Shown in pieces: positions 43,090 to 52,945 of a DNA stretch of 64,000 nt; positions within the stretch are counted from its first letter, which is position 1, and the number at the start of each line of letters is the position of its first letter. The notes below the pieces were generated by a model. That model saw nothing but the letters and a program-made list of their open reading frames with translations, did no database searches and had not been told where the DNA came from. Origin of the DNA: a virus; IMG/VR virus record IMGVR_UViG_3300021137_000001, positions 124,001-188,000 of that record. One strand, 5' to 3'. A program made the position numbers and the translations under genes.

Positions 43090-43331
43090 CGTTAACTAAA
43101 GAACAACAACAGGTATGGGATAGATTAGCAATCCCAGATCCAAATAATTTTTTCCAACAGCATAGACTTAAGAATGGCAAGATGTGGTTGACTAAAGAGT
43201 GTGTCGGAGTTGCTATAGTTGATATGTCTACATCGCATATTCAAAACTGTATTTGGTTGTTAGAGAAAAATAATCAAACAAACACAAAAGCATATCGTGG
43301 GCTAACAGCAGAATTAGAAAAGAGAAGTTAA
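43086..43331 (+). CDS. 81-residue protein of unknown function
   Basis: ATGA overlap on the 5' side and one-base overlap on the 3' side. Mixed alpha/beta. Contains V-D-M-S-T-S-H-I-Q-N-C-I-W-L-L, not assigned. Confidence 0.55.
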   Translation: MTLTKEQQQVWDRLAIPDPNNFFQQHRLKNGKMWLTKECVGVAIVDMSTSHIQNCIWLLEKNNQTNTKAYRGLTAELEKRS

Positions 43332-43726
43332 TGTCAATGCACATGGAAAAAGCGTATCTTACTACAACAGGTAAGAAGAAAGGTAAGGCAAAGTTTCGCA
43401 CTGTTATACACGCACAAAGGGCACGTATGGAAGAAGAATCTTGGAAAGAGTTACAGAAGCGTTGGGGCATTGAAGCCGATGAAAAGAAGAAGCAACGTGG
43501 ATTAAAAGCGCCAGTTGCACAACCTAAGCCTGCACCATATAGACGTGACACTGGTCCGCGAATTGCTTCGTTAGAAACAACAGGCAATGGGCAATGTGTT
43601 CGACCACCAGATAAAGTGTACACAGGTACAGCAATGATTGGCATTGGACAGTTGCATAAGAGTAACGCTATTCCTGTGTTTAGTAAAGAAGATGCTGTTG
43701 ATATTAGTAAGATGCGGAGAGGATAA
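43331..43726 (+). CDS. Basic 131-residue protein of unknown function
   Basis: Lys/Arg-rich N-terminal half with a charged helix, then Pro-rich linker (A-Q-P-K-P-A-P-Y). Possible nucleic-acid binding. Coupled to both neighbours. Confidence 0.55.
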   Translation: MSMHMEKAYLTTTGKKKGKAKFRTVIHAQRARMEEESWKELQKRWGIEADEKKKQRGLKAPVAQPKPAPYRRDTGPRIASLETTGNGQCVRPPDKVYTGTAMIGIGQLHKSNAIPVFSKEDAVDISKMRRG

Positions 43727-43881
43727 TGGGCTACGTAATACTTCCTAGTCAGAGAAATGCAACAAGAATCGGTGACACTGATTATTACCGAGTGGAGCAA
43801 TACATTAATGAATTGTTTTATACAGTTAAAATATTCACTTGGCATCAGTTAACTTGTGAATATCGATTGACAAAAGACTAA
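43726..43881 (+). CDS. 51-residue protein of unknown function
   Basis: GAGAGGATAATG coupled start. The next promoter's -35 lies in its last codons. No motif. Confidence 0.45.
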   Translation: MGYVILPSQRNATRIGDTDYYRVEQYINELFYTVKIFTWHQLTCEYRLTKD

Positions 43882-43895
43882 TTTCACTGTATAAT
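43867..43895 (+). promoter_or_regulatory. Sigma-70-type promoter
   Basis: TTGACA (43867-43872), 17 bases, TATAAT (43890-43895). Confidence 0.85.
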
Positions 43896-43928
43896 ACTTG
43901 TATTAACAATTACTTTAGAGAATCAAAA

Positions 43929-44219
43929 ATGATATTAACTGACGAACAACTACGCGATACCGACGAATTTCGTAATATATATGCCCACATTACAGAAACT
44001 AACTGGACTGGTTATGATGATGTTTGCCGTCGAGCATTACAGCAAGCTAGAGATAATCTTCTATTACGTGATACTAATGAATTTCGTAATGTTTATGCCC
44101 GCATTACAGAAACTAATTGGACTGGTTATGATGATGTTTGTCGCCGCTCATTAAATGAAGTTAGGGCAGGTTTATCTGAACTTGATATGATTATATTAGA
44201 ACAAAAGGCCAACAAATGA
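43929..44219 (+). CDS. 96-residue protein made of two internal repeats
   Basis: Residues about 6-41 and 43-79 repeat R-D-T-D/N-E-F-R-N-I/V-Y-A-x-I-T-E-T-N-W and G-Y-D-D-V-C-R-R almost exactly. A recent internal duplication of a helical unit. Function unknown. Confidence 0.6.
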   Translation: MILTDEQLRDTDEFRNIYAHITETNWTGYDDVCRRALQQARDNLLLRDTNEFRNVYARITETNWTGYDDVCRRSLNEVRAGLSELDMIILEQKANK

Positions 44220-44320
44220 TAGAATATGTACTATGTTATGCGTGGAGTTTTACAATGGGTGCCGCAGTTGGCGGAGCAATCGTTTGGTATTTAATATCTA
44301 CCTCAATAGCTAAAAATTAG
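44216..44320 (+). CDS. 34-residue membrane peptide
   Basis: ATGA overlap with the previous gene. One Gly/Ala-rich membrane helix. Unknown. Confidence 0.5.
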   Translation: MIEYVLCYAWSFTMGAAVGGAIVWYLISTSIAKN

Positions 44321-44350
44321 TTAAATAGTATTACATTAAGGAAATAACGG

Positions 44351-44566
44351 TTGGCAAAAGAAGAAGTATTAAAGTTTAGTGGAGTGGTTGAGGAAGTTCT
44401 CGGCAATTCACTATTTAGAGTTAAATTAGAAAACAATCACATGGTGACTGCGTATATCGGTGGACGATTGCGTAAGTTTACTATTAAGATCATTCAAGGC
44501 GATAAAGTCGATATTGAAATGAGCCCATACGATTTAAATAAAGCAAGGATAGTATACAGACGATGA
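44351..44566 (+). CDS. infA: Translation initiation factor IF-1
   Basis: The 71-residue S1/OB-fold protein matches bacterial IF-1 over its length: [39 protein letters not shown] and [13 protein letters not shown]. It starts with TTG at 44351, behind AAGGAAATAACGG; no ATG is available. IF-1 sits in the ribosomal A site during initiation and helps IF-2 and IF-3 act. A phage copy could bias initiation toward viral messages. Overlaps the following gene by ATGA-type coupling. Confidence 0.93.
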   Translation: MAKEEVLKFSGVVEEVLGNSLFRVKLENNHMVTAYIGGRLRKFTIKIIQGDKVDIEMSPYDLNKARIVYRR

Positions 44567-44886
44567 TTACATTACAACCAACAGCTATTGCAAAACTTAA
44601 AGAACTATTTGCAGAAGAAGATAACCCAAACTTAAAACTACGTGTATTTGTACAAGGTGGCGGATGTTCGGGCTTTCAATATGGCTTTACATTCGACGAA
44701 GAAGTTAACGAAGATGACTTTGATTTAGAGTTTGATGGTGTACGTTTACTAGTAGACAGCATGAGTTCAAGTTACTTGCAAGGTGCTGAAATTGAATATT
44801 TAGAAAGTTTAAATGGCAGCTCATTCAGCATTAAAAATCCACAGGCGGTTACTCAATGTGGGTGCGGAAGTTCCTTTAGCGTCTAA
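44563..44886 (+). CDS. erpA: A-type iron-sulfur cluster carrier (ErpA/IscA family)
   Basis: The 107-residue product has the three conserved cysteines C35 ([11 protein letters not shown]) and C99/C101 (C-G-C-G-S-S-F), and the F-D-E-E, L-L-V-D-S-M-S and [10 protein letters not shown] phrases of ErpA. It would receive a cluster from a scaffold and pass it to target proteins such as radical SAM enzymes; a radical SAM gene is at 19629. Coupled to infA. Confidence 0.93.
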   Translation: MITLQPTAIAKLKELFAEEDNPNLKLRVFVQGGGCSGFQYGFTFDEEVNEDDFDLEFDGVRLLVDSMSSSYLQGAEIEYLESLNGSSFSIKNPQAVTQCGCGSSFSV

Positions 44887-44944
44887 ATATACCTACTTAA
44901 TTTAGCGTATGGATTGCTAAATATATGTAAGGAGATTACATATC

Positions 44945-45496
44945 ATGTATCTATACGATAGTGTTAAGGAAAATACACACGAAGCTACTCGATGGGGTAA
45001 GCTAGTAACAATCAAAAGCAAACAAACTCTACATCATTTTAAATGTAACCATTGCAATGTTGAATTCACTAAAGCAAAAAATGGCAAACGAGGGCAATCT
45101 GATGTACATTTTTGTACTACTTGTTTTACTCCTGAACTTGCACAAAAAGAAACAATCAAATGTCGAGATAAAAAAGCTGAGATTAGAGGAGAGAAGTTTG
45201 ATAGAGGGTATAAAGAAATATTCGTAGGCAAAGATTATCCATATCGATCCACTAAGTGGGTGAGAGAACATATTGTTAATATGGAAACTCATATAGGTAA
45301 TAAAATTCCAACCGGTATGGTAGTCCACCATATAGATGGTTCCAAAACAAACAATGAAATTGACAATTTATTATTGTGTTCGGTTAGTGATCACAATAAT
45401 TGCCATGCCAAAATAGAACGATTGGTATTTGAATTATATAAACAAGGCTTAGTTGGATTTGATTCTAACAATTTAGAATATTATTTTAAAGGTTAA
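44945..45496 (+). CDS. HNH homing endonuclease with zinc finger
   Basis: Two C-x2-C pairs (C-N-H-C and C-T-T-C) form a zinc finger; V-V-H-H-I-D-G-S-K-T-N-N and N-L-x-L-C-x-x-x-x-H are the HNH motif. 183 residues. Follows AAGGAGATTACATATC. Another mobile endonuclease. Confidence 0.88.
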   Translation: MYLYDSVKENTHEATRWGKLVTIKSKQTLHHFKCNHCNVEFTKAKNGKRGQSDVHFCTTCFTPELAQKETIKCRDKKAEIRGEKFDRGYKEIFVGKDYPYRSTKWVREHIVNMETHIGNKIPTGMVVHHIDGSKTNNEIDNLLLCSVSDHNNCHAKIERLVFELYKQGLVGFDSNNLEYYFKG

Positions 45497-45515
45497 CTAA
45501 GTTTTAACTAACAAG

Positions 45516-45537
45516 CCCGCACTTAGCGGGTTTTTTA
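45516..45537 (+). terminator. Rho-independent terminator
   Basis: CCCGC pairs with GCGGG over a five-base loop, followed by T6. Confidence 0.82.
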
Positions 45538-45570
45538 TTGACTGTATGTTCAAAGCAATAATAGTTTTAA

Positions 45571-45578
45571 CATAAATA
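45571..45578 (+). promoter_or_regulatory. Late-type promoter of the third fibre gene
   Basis: CATAAATA, 28 bases before the ATG at 45607. Confidence 0.6.
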
Positions 45579-45606
45579 CTTAATAAAAGTATATTAGAGC
45601 GAAACT

Positions 45607-47532
45607 ATGACCATAACCACATCACAATTTATTGCAGTTAACGTAGGTGTCACAGCCAACGACGGTACAGGGGATGACTTACGCACAGCATTTACTAAAG
45701 TCAATGATAACTTTGCTAATATTAGCGATGTTGGGTATAGTGCGGCAAATATTAGCGTAACAGGTGATGTAGTGGCTGTAGGAAACATAACTGCTGCTAA
45801 TGTAACTGCTACTAATGTAATTGCAACTAACTTATACGGACTTATACAAACACCAACACAATCACAAATTACTTCACTTGGTACGTTAACTGGATTAACA
45901 TCAAGTGGTATTATACACGTAACAAATACAACACAATCAACAAATTTTAATAATGGTGCAGTAATAATCGACGGCGGCCTTGGCGTTGCTGGAGATATAC
46001 GTATCAATGGTAATTTATATGTTCAGAATGTAGCTTCGGTTAATACAACAACATTGGTATCAACAAGTCCATTGGTGTTCTTTGATACAATTCCTGCATA
46101 TCCATACAATTTTGATATCGGTTTTTATGGTAATTTTACCGGTGGCGTTGGCAATGTAAATCAATATACTGGTTTTGTGCGCAACGATGCCGACGGTAAA
46201 TGGAATTTATTTAGTAATGTGGCATTGCCAGCGGCCAATCAGGTATCATTTACTAATGCAAAATACGATACATTAGTATTAGGTAATATTGTACTTAATA
46301 CTCCAACTCCGACTGCAATTACAAATGGCGGAACAACTGCAACAGGTAATATTGGAGCAATTGGTGCAACATTTAACTACGGTTACTTTACAAACTTAAC
46401 TGGCACATTACAAACAACTGCACAAAATACTATTGCATCAGCAAGCGCATTAGCAACAGTCGGCACAATTACTACTGGTACTTGGTCGGGCTCATTTGGT
46501 ACAGTAAGTGGCGCTAACTTAACAAGTTTAACGGCAGCAAATTTAACAGGTACTATTCCAAGTACAGTAATGGGCAATAGTACTGTATATATCGGTACAA
46601 CAGCGGTTGCGTTAAATCGTACTAGTAACGTGCAAGCATTAACTGGTGTAAGTATTGATGGAGCAGCAGGGTCGGTTGCAGCAAGTGCTATTACAGGTAC
46701 AGCATTGCCAACAGCATTAGTAACGTCAAGTTTAACCTCAGTGGGCACATTAACTGGTTTAGCGTCAAGCGGAGTTATTAGAACAACGGGTATTGTATAT
46801 GCAAATGCCGCAGTAGCAAGTACATCATCTGTTACCGGCGGATTAGTAGTAGCTGGTGGGGTAGGAGTTAGTGGTAATATCAACACAGCTGGTATTATAA
46901 CAGCACCAACATTTATTGGTAACATCACAGGTAATGTAATTGGTAATGTGAGTGGGTCGGCATTAACAGTAACTCAAGCGGCACAATCAGCAATTACATC
47001 AGTGGGTACATTATCTGGATTAACTGTTACTGGTGCCATCACAGTTAATAGTAGTAATGCAGTTACCGCTATTATAAATGGTGGAACAACTGGTGTAGGT
47101 AATATCGGAAGTGCAACTGTTGGATTTAATACTATATTTGCTAAAGCAACTTCGGCGGTATACGCCGACTTGGCAGAAAACTATTTAAGTGACAGCAATT
47201 ACGAAGCGGGCACAGTGGTTGTGTTTGGCGGCGATAAAGAAATTACTACTACACAATTATTTGCTGATACTGCGGTTGCTGGTGTTATTTCAACTAACCC
47301 AGCATATTTAATGAACAACGAATTAGTAGGACAACCAGTAGCGTTACGTGGTCGTGTTCCTGTAAAAGTACAAGGATTTACTAGAAAAGGTGACTTATTG
47401 GTAACGGGTAATATTCCCGGAACAGCAATAAGCGTGGGACGTGATGTTAAATACGGTCAGGCTGTATTTGCTAAAGCACTCGAAAACAAAACTACTAAAG
47501 AAGTTGGCATTATCGAAGCAGTAATTATTTAA
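45607..47532 (+). CDS. Tail-fibre-like protein with YADLAE C-terminal module
   Basis: 641 residues. The N-terminus (V-N-V-G-V-T-A-N-D-G-T-G-D-D-L-R-T-A-F-T-K-V-N-D-N-F-A-N-I) is a phage fibre baseplate-attachment phrase. The body has T-S-L-G-T-L-T-G-L repeats and Y-P-Y-N-F-D-I-G-F-Y like the fibres at 28 and 31 kb. The last 125 residues are the YADLAE module. Confidence 0.8.
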   Translation: MTITTSQFIAVNVGVTANDGTGDDLRTAFTKVNDNFANISDVGYSAANISVTGDVVAVGNITAANVTATNVIATNLYGLIQTPTQSQITSLGTLTGLTSSGIIHVTNTTQSTNFNNGAVIIDGGLGVAGDIRINGNLYVQNVASVNTTTLVSTSPLVFFDTIPAYPYNFDIGFYGNFTGGVGNVNQYTGFVRNDADGKWNLFSNVALPAANQVSFTNAKYDTLVLGNIVLNTPTPTAITNGGTTATGNIGAIGATFNYGYFTNLTGTLQTTAQNTIASASALATVGTITTGTWSGSFGTVSGANLTSLTAANLTGTIPSTVMGNSTVYIGTTAVALNRTSNVQALTGVSIDGAAGSVAASAITGTALPTALVTSSLTSVGTLTGLASSGVIRTTGIVYANAAVASTSSVTGGLVVAGGVGVSGNINTAGIITAPTFIGNITGNVIGNVSGSALTVTQAAQSAITSVGTLSGLTVTGAITVNSSNAVTAIINGGTTGVGNIGSATVGFNTIFAKATSAVYADLAENYLSDSNYEAGTVVVFGGDKEITTTQLFADTAVAGVISTNPAYLMNNELVGQPVALRGRVPVKVQGFTRKGDLLVTGNIPGTAISVGRDVKYGQAVFAKALENKTTKEVGIIEAVII

Positions 47533-47540
47533 GGTATATT

Positions 47541-50500
47541 ATGGCATTACCAAAGTGGATTACCCCCGCAGGACAATTAGGCATAGTACCAGAACTTGAG
47601 TACTATGAATATGTGCTGGATGCGTATGATGCATCTGGTGGTGCATTGGTTTACAGTAAGATTTCTGGACAACTTCCGTTAGGTATACAATTAATACCAA
47701 CCGGTAAACTACAAGGTATTCCAGTAAGTGAACTAGGTGGCGATCAAAATGTTACTTATACATTTACTATCAGAGTAAAGAATTCTGTAACAGGTGGATT
47801 GTCTGACAGAACATTTATTATTACAGTATCTAATGTTGCTCCTCCGATTATTATTCCACGTAACGTTGATCTTGGTTTATACTTTGATGGCACTGTAATT
47901 AATATACAGTTAGTCGCTGTCGAAGCAACACCGGGTGCAACATTAACATGGCGATTAAAGAATGGCGACTTACCAAGTGGGATATCAATATCTACTACCG
48001 GTTTGTTATATGGTTATATTAACCCAATTGTGCATCCAGGGCCAAGTAGTGAACCGGGATGGGATCAAACGCCATGGAATGAATTAGGATGGGATTTTTC
48101 AATAAATTCAATTAGTAAAACGTTTGACTTTACAATAGAAGTGTTTGATGGCGTAAATTACGATGCAACTCCATATACATTATTAGTTGTACCGCAAGAT
48201 GCACTCGAATCCGATTCAACAGGATTTACAGCAGATACAACAATATCATCGGGTCACGCACTTACCATTGATACAGGTGCACGACACGATCCAATTATAT
48301 TAACTACCCAGGCAGATTTAATGCCAGAAAGACAAGGCAGTTACTTTGCGTTTCAAATTCTTGCAGTTGATTTAAATGGCGATGTATTGCGCTATGTAAT
48401 ACCAACTGCTGCATCTGGTGCATTTGATGAACAGGTTACTCCGTCGATCAATCCATATATTACATCAACATTGGTAGGTGGCAATTTATATGTAGGTGTT
48501 AATTCAACTATCGATAACAGTCGAGCAGCATTGCTACCAAGCGATACTATTAAAGTATTAAGTTTAACTACGCCAGATGAATTAAACTGGTATGATGCAA
48601 CTGTAACTAATTTTATATCAATGAAGTTAACGGGCACTAAGATAATTACAGGCGTTGCTGGCAATTTTATTACACAGGCAATTGGACTAGCAAATGCAAC
48701 TGTGTCTAGTGTTAGTACTACGACAGGTAGTATTACAACAACAGGTAGTGTAGTTGCTGGTAGCTTATCATTGCATGGTAATACTAATGTAGGTACACTT
48801 GCAGTATCGGACCAATTAATTACTGCAAACGTGGGACAATTTATTACACAGTTTGGCAGTACTGCGAATGCTACTGTGCGAGCAAATGTTGTAAGCTCAT
48901 CTACTGTGCCAATCACATTAACTGCTGGTGCATTTACTAATGGTAGCGGTAATGTAAAAGTCAATGGTACTTTTATTAACGCATACCCTATCTCATCTGC
49001 ATATGATGATAGATTAATTACTGCCAACGTCGGCGATATCATAACACAAACAATCACTGGCGCAACTGCACGAATTACTGCAAATGTAGTAAATGTAGTT
49101 AGTGTCCCTGTTGTTTATACAGGCGGAATATTTACATTTGATAGTGGTAATATACAAATTAATGCAACAAGTATTGCAGTGTATCCAACTGCGTTCACTG
49201 GAACAACAATACCAGTTGGAGTTACTGCTAATGTCGGTGATATCATAACACAAACAAGCACAGGCGCAACCGCAACCGCAACAGCTAATGTTGTAACTGC
49301 ATCTGTTATTCCCGTAACATTTACATCAGGCATATTTTCAACAGTATCCGGTAATATTACAGTTGGCGCAACAAGTTTTGCTGCGCACCCAAGTCAGATT
49401 AATGCGCAAGCGACTGTTAGTGCAGTATATAACAACACAAATAGATTTGTGTTTAACTCAACTGATGTAAATGCAATTATATATATTAATGCTGTAAGTA
49501 CTGCCGCAACACCAACTTCAGTTGTTAGTGTCGGAGTTACGTTAGGTTTAAAATCTGCCGAAGGTACTATCGGATATGATGAATCTAAATTTGATCAAAC
49601 TGCATTGGAAATTGCAAATGGTATAACACTAGATTTAAATTCCGGATGGATGACAGGTCATTTACCATCACAAACAATCAATGAAGTTAATTACGATTTT
49701 GAAGTTGTTGTATATAAGAGAGATTACCCTGCTTATACATCAAGTCAACTATACACATTAACCGTACTGGGCGATTTAAATAATCGAATTGACTGGATAA
49801 CTCCAAGTGATTTAGGTACTATCGAAAATGGTAAAGTAAGCGATATATTTATAAATGCAGTTTCTACTATAGGTAAAACTTTAAATTATACATTAACTTC
49901 TGGAGCCGCTCAACGCTTGCCACAGGGATTAATGATTACGTCTACTGGATTATTATCTGGCAGAGTTAGTTTCGAATTGTTTAGTTTAGATCGTGGCACT
50001 ACTATAATTGATAGTAATGTACTAGGTGCAGCAACTACAACCTTTGATAATACATATACATTTAATGTTACTGCTAGCGATATTGCGCAGACTGTTAGTG
50101 CTGACCGCACATTTACTATTAGAGTAGTCGAACGTAATGTTACTCCATACGAAGATTTGTATCTTAAAGCATTACCAACAAGAGAACAACGTGCGCAATT
50201 TAGTGCAATTGTGAATAACACTGATATATTCCCACTAGATTTAATATACAGAAATGAAGATCCATTCTTTGGGCTTGCAACTGATATTAAATCATTATTC
50301 TTACCAGGATTAACTCCGAGTTTACTAGCAGATTATGCCGCCGCAGTAACAACTAACCATTATGATAAAAGAATTATAATGGGAGATGTAAAAACTGCGC
50401 AGGTATTAGACAGTAATTTTAATATTAAATATGAGGTTGTATATCTGGAAGTATTGGATGATAACACAAATGCTTACGGCCAAGGGCCAGCTAACGTTCA

Positions 50501-51548
50501 GCATCCACAAATTACTACACCATACTATGATGCTGATGGCAATACATATACAACTGCATATCCAAATGCATTTAGTAATATGCAAGATGTTATGATTTCT
50601 GCTATTGGATTTGCTAATAAAGGTGCATTACCGGACTGGATGACTAGCAGACAAGTTAACGGCAACATACTTGGATTTACTCGTGCTGTTGTACTTGCCT
50701 ATACAGTGCCGGGTGCAAGTAGTTTAATTGCTTATCGATATGCACAACAAAACTTTAATATGAATGAAATTGACTTTACAGTTGATCGTTATGAACTTGA
50801 TAATAGTTACACTGCAAATTATGATGTTACTGCAAAAGCATTTATTACCAGTAGAGAAACAACATTTGATCGCTACCCAGGTTTGGCTGGTGTATTTGCT
50901 CCAGTCGGAACAGTTGATTATGCAGTAAATATATCATTCGAAAGTATTAATAATCGTGCCGTATCGTCGATTATTGAACTCGGTGGATTAGATGGCATTA
51001 ATCACTTTAAAGATGGTGAAACATTAGTATTTGCTCAGCAAGAATTTAATCAAGGGCAGAACGATATTGGTGATTACAATCAAGGCTGGAATGATGTTAT
51101 TTCTATATGGGATGGATCAGAATGGGATTATGATAACGGAACAGTTCCAACAACAGATGATTTAGGTTGGGACGCATCAATTTATGTACCGGGCTATAAT
51201 GAACATAACTTTAACCCACTTGTTGCAAATGAGCGTATTGGCGTTTGGCAAATTAATATCGATTCTGCAGGTATAGTTACACTAACATTCATACAAGCAA
51301 TTGAAATATACAATAAACTATATGTAAGAAATGGTTATACACATGGTGGTACTAATATTTACTTTGATCCCATTGTTAAATCAGGCAATTTAATTCCTAG
51401 TTATAGTATTATACCAGAACAAGTTAAAACAATATCAACAGAATTCGACGGAAATGGTACACGCTTCTATAGCAATCGAGATAGTTATACCGTACCTGAA
51501 TCTAGAGATAAATATATAAAATTTAGTAAACTCGGAGTATTTAATTAA
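47541..51548 (+). CDS. Very long virion protein with putative Ig-like (He_PIG) and tandem repeats
   Basis: 1335 residues. L-P-x-G-I-x-I/L-x-x-T-G-x-L-x-G phrases occur near residues 44-62, 143-160 and 790-810, the He_PIG Ig-like pattern. Residues about 415-620 hold three to four copies of a roughly 60-residue unit (A-N-V-G-D-I-I-T-Q-T ... A-T-A-N-V-V). The C-terminal 300 residues are Asn/Asp/Tyr-rich. Likely a tail or baseplate-associated adhesion protein. Read with the fibre gene upstream from the late promoter. Confidence 0.75.
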   Translation: MALPKWITPAGQLGIVPELEYYEYVLDAYDASGGALVYSKISGQLPLGIQLIPTGKLQGIPVSELGGDQNVTYTFTIRVKNSVTGGLSDRTFIITVSNVAPPIIIPRNVDLGLYFDGTVINIQLVAVEATPGATLTWRLKNGDLPSGISISTTGLLYGYINPIVHPGPSSEPGWDQTPWNELGWDFSINSISKTFDFTIEVFDGVNYDATPYTLLVVPQDALESDSTGFTADTTISSGHALTIDTGARHDPIILTTQADLMPERQGSYFAFQILAVDLNGDVLRYVIPTAASGAFDEQVTPSINPYITSTLVGGNLYVGVNSTIDNSRAALLPSDTIKVLSLTTPDELNWYDATVTNFISMKLTGTKIITGVAGNFITQAIGLANATVSSVSTTTGSITTTGSVVAGSLSLHGNTNVGTLAVSDQLITANVGQFITQFGSTANATVRANVVSSSTVPITLTAGAFTNGSGNVKVNGTFINAYPISSAYDDRLITANVGDIITQTITGATARITANVVNVVSVPVVYTGGIFTFDSGNIQINATSIAVYPTAFTGTTIPVGVTANVGDIITQTSTGATATATANVVTASVIPVTFTSGIFSTVSGNITVGATSFAAHPSQINAQATVSAVYNNTNRFVFNSTDVNAIIYINAVSTAATPTSVVSVGVTLGLKSAEGTIGYDESKFDQTALEIANGITLDLNSGWMTGHLPSQTINEVNYDFEVVVYKRDYPAYTSSQLYTLTVLGDLNNRIDWITPSDLGTIENGKVSDIFINAVSTIGKTLNYTLTSGAAQRLPQGLMITSTGLLSGRVSFELFSLDRGTTIIDSNVLGAATTTFDNTYTFNVTASDIAQTVSADRTFTIRVVERNVTPYEDLYLKALPTREQRAQFSAIVNNTDIFPLDLIYRNEDPFFGLATDIKSLFLPGLTPSLLADYAAAVTTNHYDKRIIMGDVKTAQVLDSNFNIKYEVVYLEVLDDNTNAYGQGPANVQHPQITTPYYDADGNTYTTAYPNAFSNMQDVMISAIGFANKGALPDWMTSRQVNGNILGFTRAVVLAYTVPGASSLIAYRYAQQNFNMNEIDFTVDRYELDNSYTANYDVTAKAFITSRETTFDRYPGLAGVFAPVGTVDYAVNISFESINNRAVSSIIELGGLDGINHFKDGETLVFAQQEFNQGQNDIGDYNQGWNDVISIWDGSEWDYDNGTVPTTDDLGWDASIYVPGYNEHNFNPLVANERIGVWQINIDSAGIVTLTFIQAIEIYNKLYVRNGYTHGGTNIYFDPIVKSGNLIPSYSIIPEQVKTISTEFDGNGTRFYSNRDSYTVPESRDKYIKFSKLGVFN

Positions 51549-52481
51549 ATGTCATCAATTAACCCAAACAACATTAACGGTAGCTATCCAATTGCAGGTC
51601 AGGACAATGATTCGCAGGGATTTCGTGATAATTTCACTAATGTTAAAAACAATCTAACCTTTGCCAAGACAGAGATAGAAGATTTACAAAACAATGCTAT
51701 TTTAAAAACTGGACTAGCAGGTACTACACTAAACAACGAAATGAATAATGCGCAACTTAAAGGCGCACAATTATTAAAAACTGTTGAAACATTTAAAGAC
51801 TTAGGCGCACTAAGCACAGCTTCTATTAGTTGGGCAGATGGCCACTATCAAAAACTAACTACAAGTGGTGCAACTACAATCAGTGCAATTACAGATTGGC
51901 CAACTAGTGGATTATATGCTAAGTTAAGACTTGAAATTGCTGTGGTTACACCAGCAACTGATACCTTAACATTACCGAGTGCAGTTTCAGTTGGCTTATC
52001 AATTGTACAGGGTGCAGTTGGACAAACAATTACATTCTTACAAGCTGGCTCATATGTGTTTGAATTTACAAGTTATGATGCAGGTACAACAATTACTATT
52101 ACTGATTTATCACGTAATTCCGATAGCGTAGTTAATGACTTTACAATTTCGGGCAATTTAACAGTTGGCGGTGCTATTCAAACTGCTGGATATCAATATA
52201 GTGTTGGAACAACTGGCTTTAATGATACTGTTAACTCGGGTATTTCTCAAGTAATATACGACCCAGCTGGCACATTAGCTAATGGTACAATTACTTTACC
52301 GATTGGTAACGTTGACGCAAGAACAGTTACTATTTCAAGTACAGCAACTATTACAGCATTTCAAGTTAAACCAAGCATTGGTACAACATTGGCGCCAAGC
52401 GGTAATATTACATTAGCAGCAGGTACAGGTGTTTCATACTTCTATCACGCTGTAGAGTCTAAATGGTATAAAATAGGTTAA
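51549..52481 (+). CDS. Virion protein with fibre-like N-terminus
   Basis: Starts directly after the previous stop. N-G-S-Y-P-I-A-G-Q-D-N-D-S-Q-G-F-R-D-N-F-T-N-V recalls the N-terminal attachment phrase of the fibre at 45607. 310 residues, beta-rich. Last gene of the late block. Confidence 0.7.
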   Translation: MSSINPNNINGSYPIAGQDNDSQGFRDNFTNVKNNLTFAKTEIEDLQNNAILKTGLAGTTLNNEMNNAQLKGAQLLKTVETFKDLGALSTASISWADGHYQKLTTSGATTISAITDWPTSGLYAKLRLEIAVVTPATDTLTLPSAVSVGLSIVQGAVGQTITFLQAGSYVFEFTSYDAGTTITITDLSRNSDSVVNDFTISGNLTVGGAIQTAGYQYSVGTTGFNDTVNSGISQVIYDPAGTLANGTITLPIGNVDARTVTISSTATITAFQVKPSIGTTLAPSGNITLAAGTGVSYFYHAVESKWYKIG

Positions 52482-52496
52482 TTTCAACCAAACCCA

Positions 52497-52525
52497 TTGA
52501 CTCCTGTCAAGTATTAGTGTATTAT
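52497..52525 (+). promoter_or_regulatory. Sigma-70-type promoter
   Basis: TTGACT (52497-52502), 17 bases, TATTAT (52520-52525). Confidence 0.65.
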
Positions 52526-52546
52526 TAATACTTACAGGAGTTTTCT

Positions 52547-52927
52547 ATGCAACCCACTTTCCCACATCCGTTTACAGAAGTACAGAAATTTTTAGAAGCA
52601 TTTGACCAAACAGTCGACTGCGATAATGACCACCAACGTGTATTATATGCAAAATTAATTTCAGAAGAGTTTGCTGAATTCTTACAGGCATATTTTGAAA
52701 AAGATAATATCGAACAACTCGATGCAGTATGCGATTTAGTTTGGGTATTAACTGGATATGCAATGTCACGTGGATGGGATATTTACGGTGCATTCGACGA
52801 AGTTGCTCGTTCAAACATGAGCAAACTTGACCCAGATACAGGCAAACCAATTAAACGCGAAGATGGCAAAGTATTAAAAGGTCGCGACTATTTTCCGCCT
52901 GACTTACATAAGTACCTAAACAAATAA
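52547..52927 (+). CDS. MazG-like nucleotide pyrophosphohydrolase
   Basis: The 126-residue protein has the all-alpha NTP-PPase pattern: L-I-S-E-E-F-A-E-F ... E-Q-L-D-A-V-C-D-L-V-W, whose Glu/Asp bind Mg. A C-terminal D-P-D-T-G-K-P-I-K-R-E-D-G-K-V-L-K-G fits the phage branch. It would hydrolyse a (d)NTP or alarmone-like nucleotide. TACAGGAGTTTTCT precedes the ATG. Confidence 0.88.
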   Translation: MQPTFPHPFTEVQKFLEAFDQTVDCDNDHQRVLYAKLISEEFAEFLQAYFEKDNIEQLDAVCDLVWVLTGYAMSRGWDIYGAFDEVARSNMSKLDPDTGKPIKREDGKVLKGRDYFPPDLHKYLNK

Positions 52928-52945
52928 TGGCATTAGGAGAATAAG

